NCBI GenBank assembly: GCA_016778765.1
Contig: JADHOV010000003.1
Span: 54,256 to 118,255 of the forward strand
From: Paracoccaceae bacterium
Lineage (GTDB): Bacteria; Pseudomonadota; Alphaproteobacteria; Rhodobacterales; Rhodobacteraceae
Reading direction: 5' to 3'
Length of the DNA: 64,000 nt
This document shows positions 33,981 to 42,373 of the stretch, one piece after another; the stretch's first letter is position 1; every line of letters begins with the position of its first letter. A program made the position numbers and the translations under genes. The notes under the pieces are model-generated. The model saw nothing but the letters and a program-made list of their open reading frames with translations. It searched no databases and had not been told where the DNA came from.

Positions 33981-34217
33981 TTACGTTTTTTTGAGCCGGG
34001 CCGCGCGCCCGCCCTGGCGCTTTTTAAAAGCGGCCTGCCGGGCGGGCAGCTTTTGCATGAGTGTTCTGCGGGCTTCGGGGCTTAGTTGCGACCAAATGGA
34101 AATCTCTTCGATGCTGCGCAGGCACCCCGTGCAGAGCCGTTCTTTAGGGTGGATCAAACAGATATTCACGCAGGGCGAATCTGGCTCATTACGCCTCCAG
34201 AGATCTTTTTCTGTCAT
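33981..34217 (-). CDS. DUF1289 domain-containing protein
   Basis: A 78-residue protein with the DUF1289 signature: SPCVNICLIHPKERLCTGCLRSIEEISIWSQLS has the cysteines C-x3-C-x8-C-x2-C in the right order for a small metal-binding domain, followed by the helical SPEARRTLMQKLPAR and a basic tail. Its start overlaps the ruvX stop by four bases (ATGA), so it is the last gene of the coupled chain ccmI-ruvX-DUF1289. The function of the domain is unknown. Confidence 0.85.
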   Translation of the reverse strand: MTEKDLWRRNEPDSPCVNICLIHPKERLCTGCLRSIEEISIWSQLSPEARRTLMQKLPARQAAFKKRQGGRAARLKKT

Positions 34218-34705
34218 CTTGTTACCGCTGCATTTTGCGCGTGAAAATGGCGCAGCCTGTCTAAAACGCCTTGTAAAATATAGGATGCAGCCACATGGTC
34301 GATCACTTCCGCGCGTCGGCGACGGGACGTATCGGCCTCTAACAAAGCTTTTTCGGCTGCGACGGTTGATAAACGTTCATCCCAAAAGCCGATTGGGATA
34401 TCAATATGGCTGCTCAAATTGCGCGCAAAAGCGCGCGTAGACTGGCAGCGCGGGCCTTCGCTGCCATCCATATTGCGCGGCAGACCCAAAATTAACCCTT
34501 TGACATCGCGCGCCTGAATATGCGCTTCAAGCTGTTCGCGGTCGAGGTTGAACTTCGCGCGTTTGATAGTTTCAATTGGGGTTGCCACCGAGCGTAGCCC
34601 ATCCGAAATCGCCACGCCGATGGTCTTGGTGCCCAGATCCAAGCCAATAAGCGCGCCGGTTTCCGGTAGCGCCAGCGCATATTCTTCAATCCTATCCATA
34701 ATCAT
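34214..34705 (-). CDS. ruvX: RuvX/YqgF family Holliday junction resolvase-like nuclease
   Basis: A 163-residue RNase H-like protein. GLDLGTKTIGVAISD holds the first catalytic aspartate, LILGLPRNMDGSEGPRCQSTRAF is the family motif, and FWDERLSTVAAEKAL and IDHVAASYILQ hold the later acidic residues. YqgF/RuvX is implicated in 16S rRNA 5' end processing and proposed as a resolvase. ATG 34705 overlaps the ccmI TGA stop, which supports this start over an internal ATG six bases on. It also overlaps the DUF1289 start, so the three genes are translationally linked. Confidence 0.93.
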   Translation of the reverse strand: MIMDRIEEYALALPETGALIGLDLGTKTIGVAISDGLRSVATPIETIKRAKFNLDREQLEAHIQARDVKGLILGLPRNMDGSEGPRCQSTRAFARNLSSHIDIPIGFWDERLSTVAAEKALLEADTSRRRRAEVIDHVAASYILQGVLDRLRHFHAQNAAVTR

Positions 34706-35940
34706 TGGATCAGCCCAACCTGTTCCGCTGTTCGTTGCAAGGTTTCAAGATCTGTGGCTGACCCTGCAAAGACCAGTTGCGCCTCACGCCAAATCTCTTG
34801 CGCTTCATCGACGCGGCCCAAAACGCTCAGGGCACCAATCAGACGGGCCCATTCCGCGGATGCGCCACCTTCTGCGCCGAGGCGCTCGGCCAATTGCGCG
34901 ACCATGCCTTCGATCATTATCATCCGCTCATCGGCGCTTAAATCACTTGCGGCATCAATATCGCTTTGCGTCGGGCCAGCCAGTTGCGCGCTGGCGGCGG
35001 CTTGGTCTGCATCGGGCAGAACATAATCATTGATCCCCGCATAAACCGCCACTTCTTTGATTTGGTCCCGAATCGGTGTGATCCACGGCGCGTCAGCTGG
35101 GCCTTTTTCTAACAGCGCGCGCCAAAGCCGGAAAGCTTGGTCTGGGCGGTCATTCTGCGCCATCATCAGGCCGATATAATAGGTGGCGCCTTCATGTGTG
35201 GGTTCTTGCTTTAGAATATCGCGCAAAATAGCCTCTGCCTCGGGCGCGACATAGCCTTGCACCGAGAGAATCAGCAATTCGGCATGGTCAAAGAAATCTG
35301 AAACCTCAGCGGCTTCACCCTTAAGCTTTAAAACTGCCTCTTGCGCCTGAGCGGCGGCTGCAAAATTTTGCAAACCGGCTTCAACATTGGCCAACAGCAC
35401 ATGGCCTTCAAGATCATCCGGGCGTTCGGCAACAGTTTTGCGAAGTTTTTCAACCAAATCTGTGTAATCGGCGCTGGGCGCAACAACTTCGGGTTGGACG
35501 GGAATTGCAGCGGCAAATTCTTCCAAGCTGGGGCGTGTTTGCAATGACCGTTGAGCATTGGCAATGCGTTGTTTTTGCGAAAGGTTTTCATAACCCGGCG
35601 CGCCATATTCGCGGTACATTAGAAACGTTCCGCCCAAAAGAGTCACCGTGATTAGCCCAGCTGTCAGGGCAAGTGAGGCGGGTGTGTCCCTACGGGTTTG
35701 CCCGGGTCTGGTGGCATCAAGTGCTAGAATTCGCCGCGAGATTTCGATTTTCAGCCGCTCTGCCTCCTCTGCGGCCAAGAGCCCTTTGGCGACATCTTTT
35801 TCAACCTCTTGCAATTGCTGTTTATAGATCAGCAATGCCGGCGTGGTGGTTTCGGGTTGCGCAGATTGCGCCCGCATCACGGCTAGGAAAAACGCAGCGA
35901 CCACTGCTGATAAGCCTGTGCTGATAATCCAAAACATCAT
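34702..35940 (-). CDS. ccmI: Cytochrome c maturation protein CcmI
   Basis: CcmI presents apocytochrome c to the haem ligation complex in the periplasm. The 412-residue protein has an N-terminal helix (MMFWIISTGLSAVVAAFFLAVMR), a cytoplasmic coiled loop (QQLQEVEKDVAKGLLAAEEAERLKIEISRR), a second helix near LALTAGLITVTLLGGTFLMYREYG, and a TPR-rich periplasmic domain with DLVEKLRKTVAERPDDLEGHVLLANVEAGL. Start ATG 35940 follows GGTGGGAG on the minus strand; ATG 35937 is adjacent. It heads a chain with ruvX and a DUF1289 gene, not with other ccm genes; ccmA and ccmB lie 26 kb away. Confidence 0.93.
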   Translation of the reverse strand: MMFWIISTGLSAVVAAFFLAVMRAQSAQPETTTPALLIYKQQLQEVEKDVAKGLLAAEEAERLKIEISRRILALDATRPGQTRRDTPASLALTAGLITVTLLGGTFLMYREYGAPGYENLSQKQRIANAQRSLQTRPSLEEFAAAIPVQPEVVAPSADYTDLVEKLRKTVAERPDDLEGHVLLANVEAGLQNFAAAAQAQEAVLKLKGEAAEVSDFFDHAELLILSVQGYVAPEAEAILRDILKQEPTHEGATYYIGLMMAQNDRPDQAFRLWRALLEKGPADAPWITPIRDQIKEVAVYAGINDYVLPDADQAAASAQLAGPTQSDIDAASDLSADERMIMIEGMVAQLAERLGAEGGASAEWARLIGALSVLGRVDEAQEIWREAQLVFAGSATDLETLQRTAEQVGLIQ

Positions 35941-36116
35941 AGCGCCGTCTCCCACCTTTCCCTTATCTAGCCTTCCTTAAGCCCCGACAAAAGGGGCAAT
36001 GCGTCGATTTGCACCAGATGTCGCAAGCGATAAACGTTGTGACGCTCTGAGGGTGTGGTAATTTTTAGCATCTTGTCATAAGGCGGCACTGTCTAAGCTA
36101 TTCTGAAAGTCCACTC

Positions 36117-37361
36117 ATGAAGCGTTATTCTGCATTTTCAATTGCGCGCGAAGCGATGCGTTACCATAGCGGTTGGGAGCGGGCTTGGCGCAGCCCAACG
36201 CCCAAGGCCAAATATGATGTTGTGATCGTTGGCGCGGGCGGTCATGGATTGGCAACGGCATATTACTTGGGCAAGAATTTTGGGATTAAAAACGTTGCGA
36301 TTATCGAAAAAGGCTGGTTGGGGGGCGGTAATACGGGCCGCAATACCACCATCATCCGGTCAAATTACCTTCAGGATCCCTCTGCCGCGATATATGAAAA
36401 GGCGCGCAGCCTCTATGAGACGCTGAGCCAAGATTTGAATTATAACATTATGTTCAGCCCGCGTGGCGTGATGATGTTGGCGCAAACCCATCATGAAGTG
36501 CGTGGCTATCAAAGAACCGCCCATGCAAATGCGCTGCAAGGGGTGAAAACCGAATTTGTCGGACCTGAGCGCGTGAAAGAATTATGCCCGATCATCAATA
36601 TCGACGGGCCGCGCTATCCTGTGCTGGGCGCTTTGTGGCAATCGCGGGCGGGCACCGCACGTCATGATGCGGTGGCCTGGGGCTATGCGCGCGCCTGCTC
36701 GGATATGGGTATGGATATCATTCAACAATGCGAAGTCACCGGGGTAACCCAAGCGGCAGGGCAGGTGACCGGGGTGGAAACGACCAAGGGCGCGATTGCC
36801 TGCGATAAGCTGGGCATCGTAGTGGCCGGGCATTCGGGCGTTTTGGCGCAGATGGCCGGGTTTCGCCTGCCGGTAGAATCAGTGGCTTTACAGGCGTTGG
36901 TGTCCGAGCCGATCAAGCCCTGTATGGATGTGGTGGTCATGGCCAATACCGTGCATGGATATATGAGCCAATCGGATAAGGGTGAGATGGTGATTGGAGG
37001 CGGCGCGGATGGATTTAACAATTACACCCAACGCGGGAGCTTTCATCACGCCGAAGAAACTGTTCGGGCCTTGGTCGAAACCTTCCCCATGATTTCACGG
37101 CTTAAAATGCTGCGCTGGTGGGGCGGTATCGTGGATATGACGGGGGATCGCTCACCGATCCTGTCAAAAACGCCTTTGGACAATTGCTTTATCAATTGTG
37201 GTTGGGGAACCGGCGGCTTTAAAGCCATTCCCGGCTCGGGCTTTGGCATGGCTGAGTTGATCGCAAAAGGCGCCTCTTCGCTGACCGATGAGTTCTCGAT
37301 GTGGCGCTTCAAAGAGGGCAAATTTATCGATGAAAGTGTGGCGGCCGGGGTGGCCCATTGA
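36117..37361 (+). CDS. soxB: Sarcosine oxidase beta subunit
   Basis: The flavoprotein subunit of heterotetrameric sarcosine oxidase, which oxidises sarcosine to glycine and passes the one-carbon unit to tetrahydrofolate. The 414-residue product has the dinucleotide motif GAGGHG (39-44), the GNTGRNTTIIRSNYL block, RHDAVAWGYARA (the region that carries the covalent FMN histidine in characterised enzymes) and a C-terminal CGWGTGGFKAIPGSG. It opens the operon soxB, 56-codon ORF, soxD, soxA, soxG. Its TGA stop shares a base with the next ATG (TGATG). The promoter lies in the 176 bases divergent from ccmI. Confidence 0.96.
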   Translation: MKRYSAFSIAREAMRYHSGWERAWRSPTPKAKYDVVIVGAGGHGLATAYYLGKNFGIKNVAIIEKGWLGGGNTGRNTTIIRSNYLQDPSAAIYEKARSLYETLSQDLNYNIMFSPRGVMMLAQTHHEVRGYQRTAHANALQGVKTEFVGPERVKELCPIINIDGPRYPVLGALWQSRAGTARHDAVAWGYARACSDMGMDIIQQCEVTGVTQAAGQVTGVETTKGAIACDKLGIVVAGHSGVLAQMAGFRLPVESVALQALVSEPIKPCMDVVVMANTVHGYMSQSDKGEMVIGGGADGFNNYTQRGSFHHAEETVRALVETFPMISRLKMLRWWGGIVDMTGDRSPILSKTPLDNCFINCGWGTGGFKAIPGSGFGMAELIAKGASSLTDEFSMWRFKEGKFIDESVAAGVAH

Positions 37362-37531
37362 TGGCGCAGGCTGAATATTCCGATGCTGCCTATGTTCAAA
37401 GCATTGTGCAGATTGCCAGCTTGGACCAAGCGGATGGCGGCGCAGTGATCGCGCGTGAAATCTGCAATTTTACGGCGCAATGGAGCTGCTTGCGCAAAAT
37501 TGTTTTCCGAAAGGATGGCGAAATATGTTAG
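37361..37531 (+). CDS. Small protein of 56 residues between soxB and soxD
   Basis: A frame that interlocks with both neighbours: its ATG shares a base with the soxB stop, and its TAG (37529-37531) lies past the soxD ATG at 37525. The product starts MAQAEYSDAAYVQSIVQIAS, contains two cysteines (NFTAQWSCLRKIVFRKDGEIC has one at each end) and no membrane helix. Length, phase overlaps and position in a stoichiometric enzyme operon favour a translated protein, possibly an assembly or accessory factor. I know no function for it. It could alternatively be only a coupling frame that brings ribosomes to soxD. Confidence 0.6.
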   Translation: MAQAEYSDAAYVQSIVQIASLDQADGGAVIAREICNFTAQWSCLRKIVFRKDGEIC

Positions 37532-37854
37532 TGATGAAATGCCCCTATTGCGGCGTTGAGGCCGAAGAAACCGAGCTAAGCCCGGGCGGCGAGGCGCATC
37601 TGAAGCGCTTTGGCGTCGGGTCAAGCGATGATGAATTTGAAGCCTATTTGTTCCAGCGCGAAAACCCCAAAGGCCTACATTTTGAACGTTGGCGTCACAG
37701 CTTTGGCTGTGGAAAATGGTTTCATGCCGCGCGCTGCACTACGAGTTTGGAAGTGTTTGGTACTTATTCGGCGCAAAGTTTGACCCCCTCTGAGGATATC
37801 AAAAAGGCCATCTCTGCAAAGCGCCCTGGCTGGTCGTGGCGGGAGTTTTCGTGA
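37525..37854 (+). CDS. soxD: Sarcosine oxidase delta subunit
   Basis: The small zinc-binding subunit of sarcosine oxidase. The 109-residue product starts MLVMKCPYCGVEAEETELSP, giving the first CxxC zinc ligands, and RWRHSFGCGKWFHAARCTT supplies the remaining His and Cys ligands; the C-terminus is KRPGWSWREFS. ATG 37525 overlaps the end of the preceding 56-codon frame; ATG 37534 is an alternative. A 70-base gap separates it from soxA. The gene order is the usual soxBDAG. Confidence 0.94.
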   Translation: MLVMKCPYCGVEAEETELSPGGEAHLKRFGVGSSDDEFEAYLFQRENPKGLHFERWRHSFGCGKWFHAARCTTSLEVFGTYSAQSLTPSEDIKKAISAKRPGWSWREFS

Positions 37855-37924
37855 TGCTCTTTTACCGCAATTTTAAACGCTGCAAGCCAGCACTCCAATC
37901 CTTCGTTTTAAAAGGCAGCATGCA

Positions 37925-40900
37925 ATGAGTACGCGTTTGCAAACAGGCGGTCGTCTTTTGAATAAAGACGTCCCTTTGAATTTTACGTTTAACGGTCGCA
38001 AAATGAAGGGATATCCAGGCGATACCTTGGCCTCGGCCTTGCTTGCGAATAATCAAATGCTTGTGGGTCGCTCTTTTAAATATCACCGCCCACGCGGCGT
38101 TGTCAGCAGCGGCGCCGAAGAACCCAATGCTTTGATCAATATGGGCGAGGGCACCCGGTTTGAGCCCAACCAGCGCGCAACGACGACCGAATTATTCGAC
38201 GGTCTTGTGGCTGAATCGCAAAACCATTGGCCCAGTTTGGAATTTGACATCGGCGCGATCAATAGCAAATTGGCGCGCTTCCTGCCTGCCGGGTTCTATT
38301 ATAAAATGTTCATCCATCCCCGCCCGCTTTGGAAACATGTCTATGAGCCTTTTATTCGCCGCTCGGCCGGTTTGGGCAAAGCGCCCAAAATGCGTGATAG
38401 CGATACTTACGAGCATTTTTACGCCTTTTATGATTTGGTTATTGTTGGGGGCGGTATTGCCGGATTGATGGCCGCAAAAGCCGCGGCAAGCTCGGGCGCA
38501 CAGATCTTGGTCATGGAGCAAAGCGCGCATTGGGGGGGGCGCTGCGTGGTCGAGCCCGATCAGATTAACGGCAAAGATCCCGAGTATTTCATCGAGGATC
38601 TGGTTACAGAGCTGACGGCCCAGCCAAATGTAACAATGCGCACCCGCTTAATGGGCGCAGGTGTCTATGATCACGGCTACCTTCTGGGATATGAGCGCCT
38701 GCGGGATCATGCTCCCTCGCAGCCGGGTCCGCGGCATCGTTTATGGCGGATCAGAGCCGCAAAGATCCTGACCGCGACGGGCGCGATCGAGCGGCCGCTT
38801 TCTTTTGCGGGAAATGATCTTCCCGGGGTGATTTTGGCCTCGGCTTTGCGCGATTACGTTGAGAATTTTGGTGTGTCGATGGGGGATCGTACGGTCGTTC
38901 TTACCAATAATGATGATGCGTATCGCACGGCCATCGCCTTGAAAGCTGCAGGGCTGGATGTGCCGGTTATTTTGGATGCGCGCAGCGCAGGCGGTGGCGC
39001 CTTGGCCGAGGCCGCGCAAAAGTTGGGCATTCGCGTGGAAACGGGCAAAGCCGTGGCCTTTGTAAAGGGGCGCGGCGTGGTAACGGGCGTGGCGATTTGC
39101 GATCAAGCGGGGCAGGGCACGGTTTTGGAAGAAATCGCGTGTGATTGTTTGGCGATGTCGGGGGGCTGGTCTCCGGTGGTGCATTTATGGTCGCATTGCG
39201 GGGGTAAACTGGTCTGGGATGAGGCTCTGGCGATGTTCCGGCCAGATCCTGAAAAGGCGCCGCTCAACCAAAAGGGCGAGGGGTTTGTTTTGGCGGCTGG
39301 CGCGGCCAATGGTCATTTTTCTCTGGGCGCAGTGATGCAGGATGCGCTGCAGCAAGGCGCAGAGGCCGCGGGTATAACAGCGGCTTCACAGCCCCTGCCT
39401 GAGATCGATCAAACGGCGGAAGCCGCGATGGAAGCGGTCTGGATGATGCCGCAGGGTGCGGGTGTAAAGCTACGTTCAAAAGCGTGGCTGGATTTTCAAA
39501 ATGACGTCAAGGTCAGCGATGTGCAATTGGCAGCGCAAGAGGGGTTTGAAAGCGTCGAACATGCCAAACGTTACACCACCTTGGGCATGGCAACGGATCA
39601 AGGGAAATTGTCGAATATCAATGGTTTGGCGGTGCTAGCTGGGGCTTTAAACGCTGATATTCCGGCGGTGGGCACAACCACCTTTCGCCCACCTTACACG
39701 CCGATTTCCATGGGCGCGATTGCGGGTGCGGCGCGCGATGAGATTTTTCAGCCGGTGCGGCAAACCCCGATGCATGACTGGCATATCGAACAGGGGGCTT
39801 ACATGGAGCCGGTGGGGCAATGGCGCCGCCCCTATTGCTATCCTCGGGCCGATGAAACCCATCAAGACGCGGTTGCGCGTGAAATTCGCCAAACAAGAAA
39901 TTCGGTGGGGCTGTTGGATGCCTCTACTTTGGGCAAGCTTTTGGTGCAGGGGCCAGATGCCGCAAAGTTTTTGGATATGCTCTACACCAATATGATGAGC
40001 ACGTTGAAAATCGGAAAATGCCGCTATGGGTTGATGTGTTCGGAAAACGGCTTTTTGATGGATGATGGAGTCGTGGTGCGCCTTGGTGAACAATCGTTTG
40101 TTTGCCACACGACTTCTGGCGGCGCTGAGCATATTCATGCGCATATGGAAGAATGGCTGCAAACCGAATGGTGGGATTGGAAGGTCTATGTGGCCAATCT
40201 TACCGAACAATATGCGCAAGTGGGCGTGGTTGGACCAAAAGCGCGCGACGTCTTGGAAAAGTTGGGCGGTTTAGATGTCAGCAAAGAGGCGCTGGGCTTT
40301 ATGGAATATGCCGAGGGGCGGCTGGGCGCTTTTGACGTGCGTGCCTTTCGAATTTCCTTTTCCGGCGAGCTTTCTTACGAAATAGCGGTGCCTGCGGGGC
40401 AGGGATTGGCGTTTTGGCAGGCGCTTTGCGCGGCCGGAGAAGAATTTGGGATCATGCCCTATGGCACCGAGGCGCTGCACGTGATGCGGGCCGAAAAAGG
40501 GTTTATTATGATCGGTGACGAAACGGATGGTACGGTTATTCCGCAGGATTTGGGATTGGATTGGGCGATTTCAAAAAAGAAAAGCGATTTTCTAGGCAAG
40601 CGCGCGCAAGAGCGCAGCCATATGGTAGATCCAGACCGGTGGAAACTTGTCGGATTGGAAACGCTTGATGGCAGTGTTCTGCCAGATGGGGCCTATGCTG
40701 TGGGTGAGGGCGAAAACGCAAATGGCCAGCGCAATACAATTGGCCGCGTTACCTCTACTTATTTCTCGCCAACGCTGAATCGGGGCATTGCCATGGGGTT
40801 GGTTGCGCAGGGGCCTGAACGAATGGGAGAGATTTTGAATTTCCCCGATCTTTCGGGCAATGAGGTGAAGGTAAAACTGGTTAATCCGGTGTTTTACGAC

Positions 40901-40927
40901 AAGAATGGAGATAGACAAAATGTCTAA
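37925..40927 (+). CDS. soxA: Sarcosine oxidase alpha subunit
   Basis: The 1000-residue catalytic and folate-handling subunit. The N-terminal 90 residues resemble the ferredoxin-like entry domain (NFTFNGRKMKGYPGDTLASALLAN; FKYHRPRGVVSSGAEEPN). An NAD(FAD)-binding dehydrogenase core follows (IVGGGIAGLMAAKAA; ATGAIERPLSFAGNDLPGVILASALRDY), and the C-terminal 400 residues are a glycine-cleavage T-protein-like domain (RNSVGLLDASTLGKLLVQGPDAAKF; GTEALHVMRAEKGFIMIGDETDGT). AAGG precedes ATG 37925. The soxG start lies inside its end. Confidence 0.97.
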   Translation: MSTRLQTGGRLLNKDVPLNFTFNGRKMKGYPGDTLASALLANNQMLVGRSFKYHRPRGVVSSGAEEPNALINMGEGTRFEPNQRATTTELFDGLVAESQNHWPSLEFDIGAINSKLARFLPAGFYYKMFIHPRPLWKHVYEPFIRRSAGLGKAPKMRDSDTYEHFYAFYDLVIVGGGIAGLMAAKAAASSGAQILVMEQSAHWGGRCVVEPDQINGKDPEYFIEDLVTELTAQPNVTMRTRLMGAGVYDHGYLLGYERLRDHAPSQPGPRHRLWRIRAAKILTATGAIERPLSFAGNDLPGVILASALRDYVENFGVSMGDRTVVLTNNDDAYRTAIALKAAGLDVPVILDARSAGGGALAEAAQKLGIRVETGKAVAFVKGRGVVTGVAICDQAGQGTVLEEIACDCLAMSGGWSPVVHLWSHCGGKLVWDEALAMFRPDPEKAPLNQKGEGFVLAAGAANGHFSLGAVMQDALQQGAEAAGITAASQPLPEIDQTAEAAMEAVWMMPQGAGVKLRSKAWLDFQNDVKVSDVQLAAQEGFESVEHAKRYTTLGMATDQGKLSNINGLAVLAGALNADIPAVGTTTFRPPYTPISMGAIAGAARDEIFQPVRQTPMHDWHIEQGAYMEPVGQWRRPYCYPRADETHQDAVAREIRQTRNSVGLLDASTLGKLLVQGPDAAKFLDMLYTNMMSTLKIGKCRYGLMCSENGFLMDDGVVVRLGEQSFVCHTTSGGAEHIHAHMEEWLQTEWWDWKVYVANLTEQYAQVGVVGPKARDVLEKLGGLDVSKEALGFMEYAEGRLGAFDVRAFRISFSGELSYEIAVPAGQGLAFWQALCAAGEEFGIMPYGTEALHVMRAEKGFIMIGDETDGTVIPQDLGLDWAISKKKSDFLGKRAQERSHMVDPDRWKLVGLETLDGSVLPDGAYAVGEGENANGQRNTIGRVTSTYFSPTLNRGIAMGLVAQGPERMGEILNFPDLSGNEVKVKLVNPVFYDKNGDRQNV

Positions 40928-41486
40928 GCTGCAGACACAGGACAAACCCGCCGATTTTGAAGGCATTGCCCGAATTTCGCAGGTGTCCGGCTTGGGTATG
41001 CTGACTTTGCGCGGTGATTTTTCGGATAAAAAATTTCAAGCCGGGCTCAAAAAAGCCACGCGCCTATCGCCGCCGGGGACGCGGCAGATTGAGCAGGCCG
41101 GTGCGCTTTCTCTTGCATGGATGTCACCCGATGAGGCGCTTTTGATCGGCCCCGAAGAAGAGGTGTCTGAGATTTTGCCTCTGCTTGAAACGGCGTTGAC
41201 AAGCTGCCACGCCATGGTGGTTGACGTGTCAGATGCGCGGGCGGTCTTTGCGATTTCGGGCGGTGCTGCGCGCAGCGTGGCGGCGAAACTGGCGCCGGTA
41301 GATATGCGCGTCACCGGCTTTCCAGTTGCCGAAATAAGGCGCACTCGGTTTGGCCAAATTGCAGCTGCGATGTGGCTGCCAGCTGAAGCTGAAATCAGAG
41401 TGATTTGCTTTCGTTCGGTGGCGCGTTTTATGTTCAAACAACTATGTGTTGCGGCTGCTATTGGGGCAGAGGTTGGCGATTGGTAA
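40920..41486 (+). CDS. soxG: Sarcosine oxidase gamma subunit
   Basis: The 188-residue gamma subunit, structurally related to the folate-binding T-protein. SGLGMLTLRGDFSDKKFQ, ALSLAWMSPDEALLIGPEEE, VVDVSDARAVFAISGGAAR and FRSVARFMFKQL fit the family. ATG 40920 overlaps the last codons of soxA by eight bases (ATGTCTAA), which decides the start and shows translational coupling. It closes the sox operon. No strong terminator follows, only a T-rich stretch after 41500, before sodB. Confidence 0.92.
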   Translation: MSKLQTQDKPADFEGIARISQVSGLGMLTLRGDFSDKKFQAGLKKATRLSPPGTRQIEQAGALSLAWMSPDEALLIGPEEEVSEILPLLETALTSCHAMVVDVSDARAVFAISGGAARSVAAKLAPVDMRVTGFPVAEIRRTRFGQIAAAMWLPAEAEIRVICFRSVARFMFKQLCVAAAIGAEVGDW

Positions 41487-41628
41487 TCCCCCTGCTGCGG
41501 GCGCTTTTTTCTTTAAAGGCTTGAACGGATCGCAAATTATTGCTTTTTATCGGGTTAGGGCTTGACCTCGAGGAGTGAACCCTACCATTTGTGCCTAGTG
41601 AATTTGTAAATTTGAAAGGGGGCCTTCT

Positions 41629-42228
41629 ATGGCTTTTGAACTTCCTGATCTTCCCTATGCCCATGATGCGCTTGCCGATAAAGGTATGTCCAAGGAAACG
41701 TTGGAATATCATCACGATCTGCATCACAAAGCCTATGTCGATAATGGCAATAAACTGATTGCCGGCACCGAGTGGGAAAACCAATCGCTCGAAGATATTA
41801 TTCGGGGCACCTATCAAGCCGGTGCGGTGGCACAAAACGGTATTTTCAACAATGCCAGCCAGCATTGGAACCACAATCAGTTTTGGGAAATGATGGGGCC
41901 AGGCGGCGCTGCCATGCCCTCAGAGCTGGTCGCGGCAATAAACGATAGCTTTGGAAGCGTTGATGCGTTTAAATCGGAATTTGCAGCCGCGGGCGCTGGG
42001 CAATTTGGCGCCGGTTGGTGCTGGCTTGTCAAAGACGTCGATGGCGGATTGAAAGTGACCAAGACCGAAAATGGCGTGAACCCGCTTTGCTTTGGCCAAA
42101 CGGCTTTATTGGGCTGCGATGTGTGGGAACATTCCTACTACATCGATTTCCGCAATAAACGCCCGGTCTATCTGTCAAACTTCCTAGATAATCTGGTGAA
42201 TTGGGAAAATGTTGCCAGCCGCATGTAA
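41629..42228 (+). CDS. sodB: Superoxide dismutase, iron type
   Basis: Dismutates superoxide to hydrogen peroxide and oxygen in the cytoplasm. The 199-residue product has the N-terminal metal region LEYHHDLHHKAYVDN, the FeSOD-type FNNASQHWNHNQFW (glutamine in the position typical of iron enzymes), and DVWEHSYYIDFRNKRPVYL with the last two ligands. AAAGGGGG precedes ATG 41629. A TTGACC box at 41562-41567 may be a -35 element. A strong terminator at 42253 ends the transcript. Sarcosine oxidase upstream makes peroxide, but a shared transcript is not evident. Confidence 0.95.
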   Translation: MAFELPDLPYAHDALADKGMSKETLEYHHDLHHKAYVDNGNKLIAGTEWENQSLEDIIRGTYQAGAVAQNGIFNNASQHWNHNQFWEMMGPGGAAMPSELVAAINDSFGSVDAFKSEFAAAGAGQFGAGWCWLVKDVDGGLKVTKTENGVNPLCFGQTALLGCDVWEHSYYIDFRNKRPVYLSNFLDNLVNWENVASRM

Positions 42229-42252
42229 GGCTGCGCGCATAAATAAGAGAGA

Positions 42253-42284
42253 AACCTGCCAAATCTTTGTTTGGCAGGTTTTTT
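42253..42284 (+). terminator. Rho-independent terminator of sodB
   Basis: AACCTGCCAAA (42253-42263) and TTTGGCAGGTT (42270-42280) form a perfect 11-base stem with loop TCTTTG, followed by TTTT. It lies 24 bases after the sodB stop. Confidence 0.93.
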
Positions 42285-42373
42285 CATGAGGGCTGACCCA
42301 GACAGGGCTGTGCAAAGGCGCAAGCCTGGACTGGCCCGAGCATGATCATAAGAAAACGGCGAGGCTGCGTGGT

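Noticed and set aside
41562..41590. MerR-type promoter before sodB
   Set aside because: TTGACCTC resembles the left half of such promoters, but the right half of the dyad is absent, so only a possible -35 box remains.
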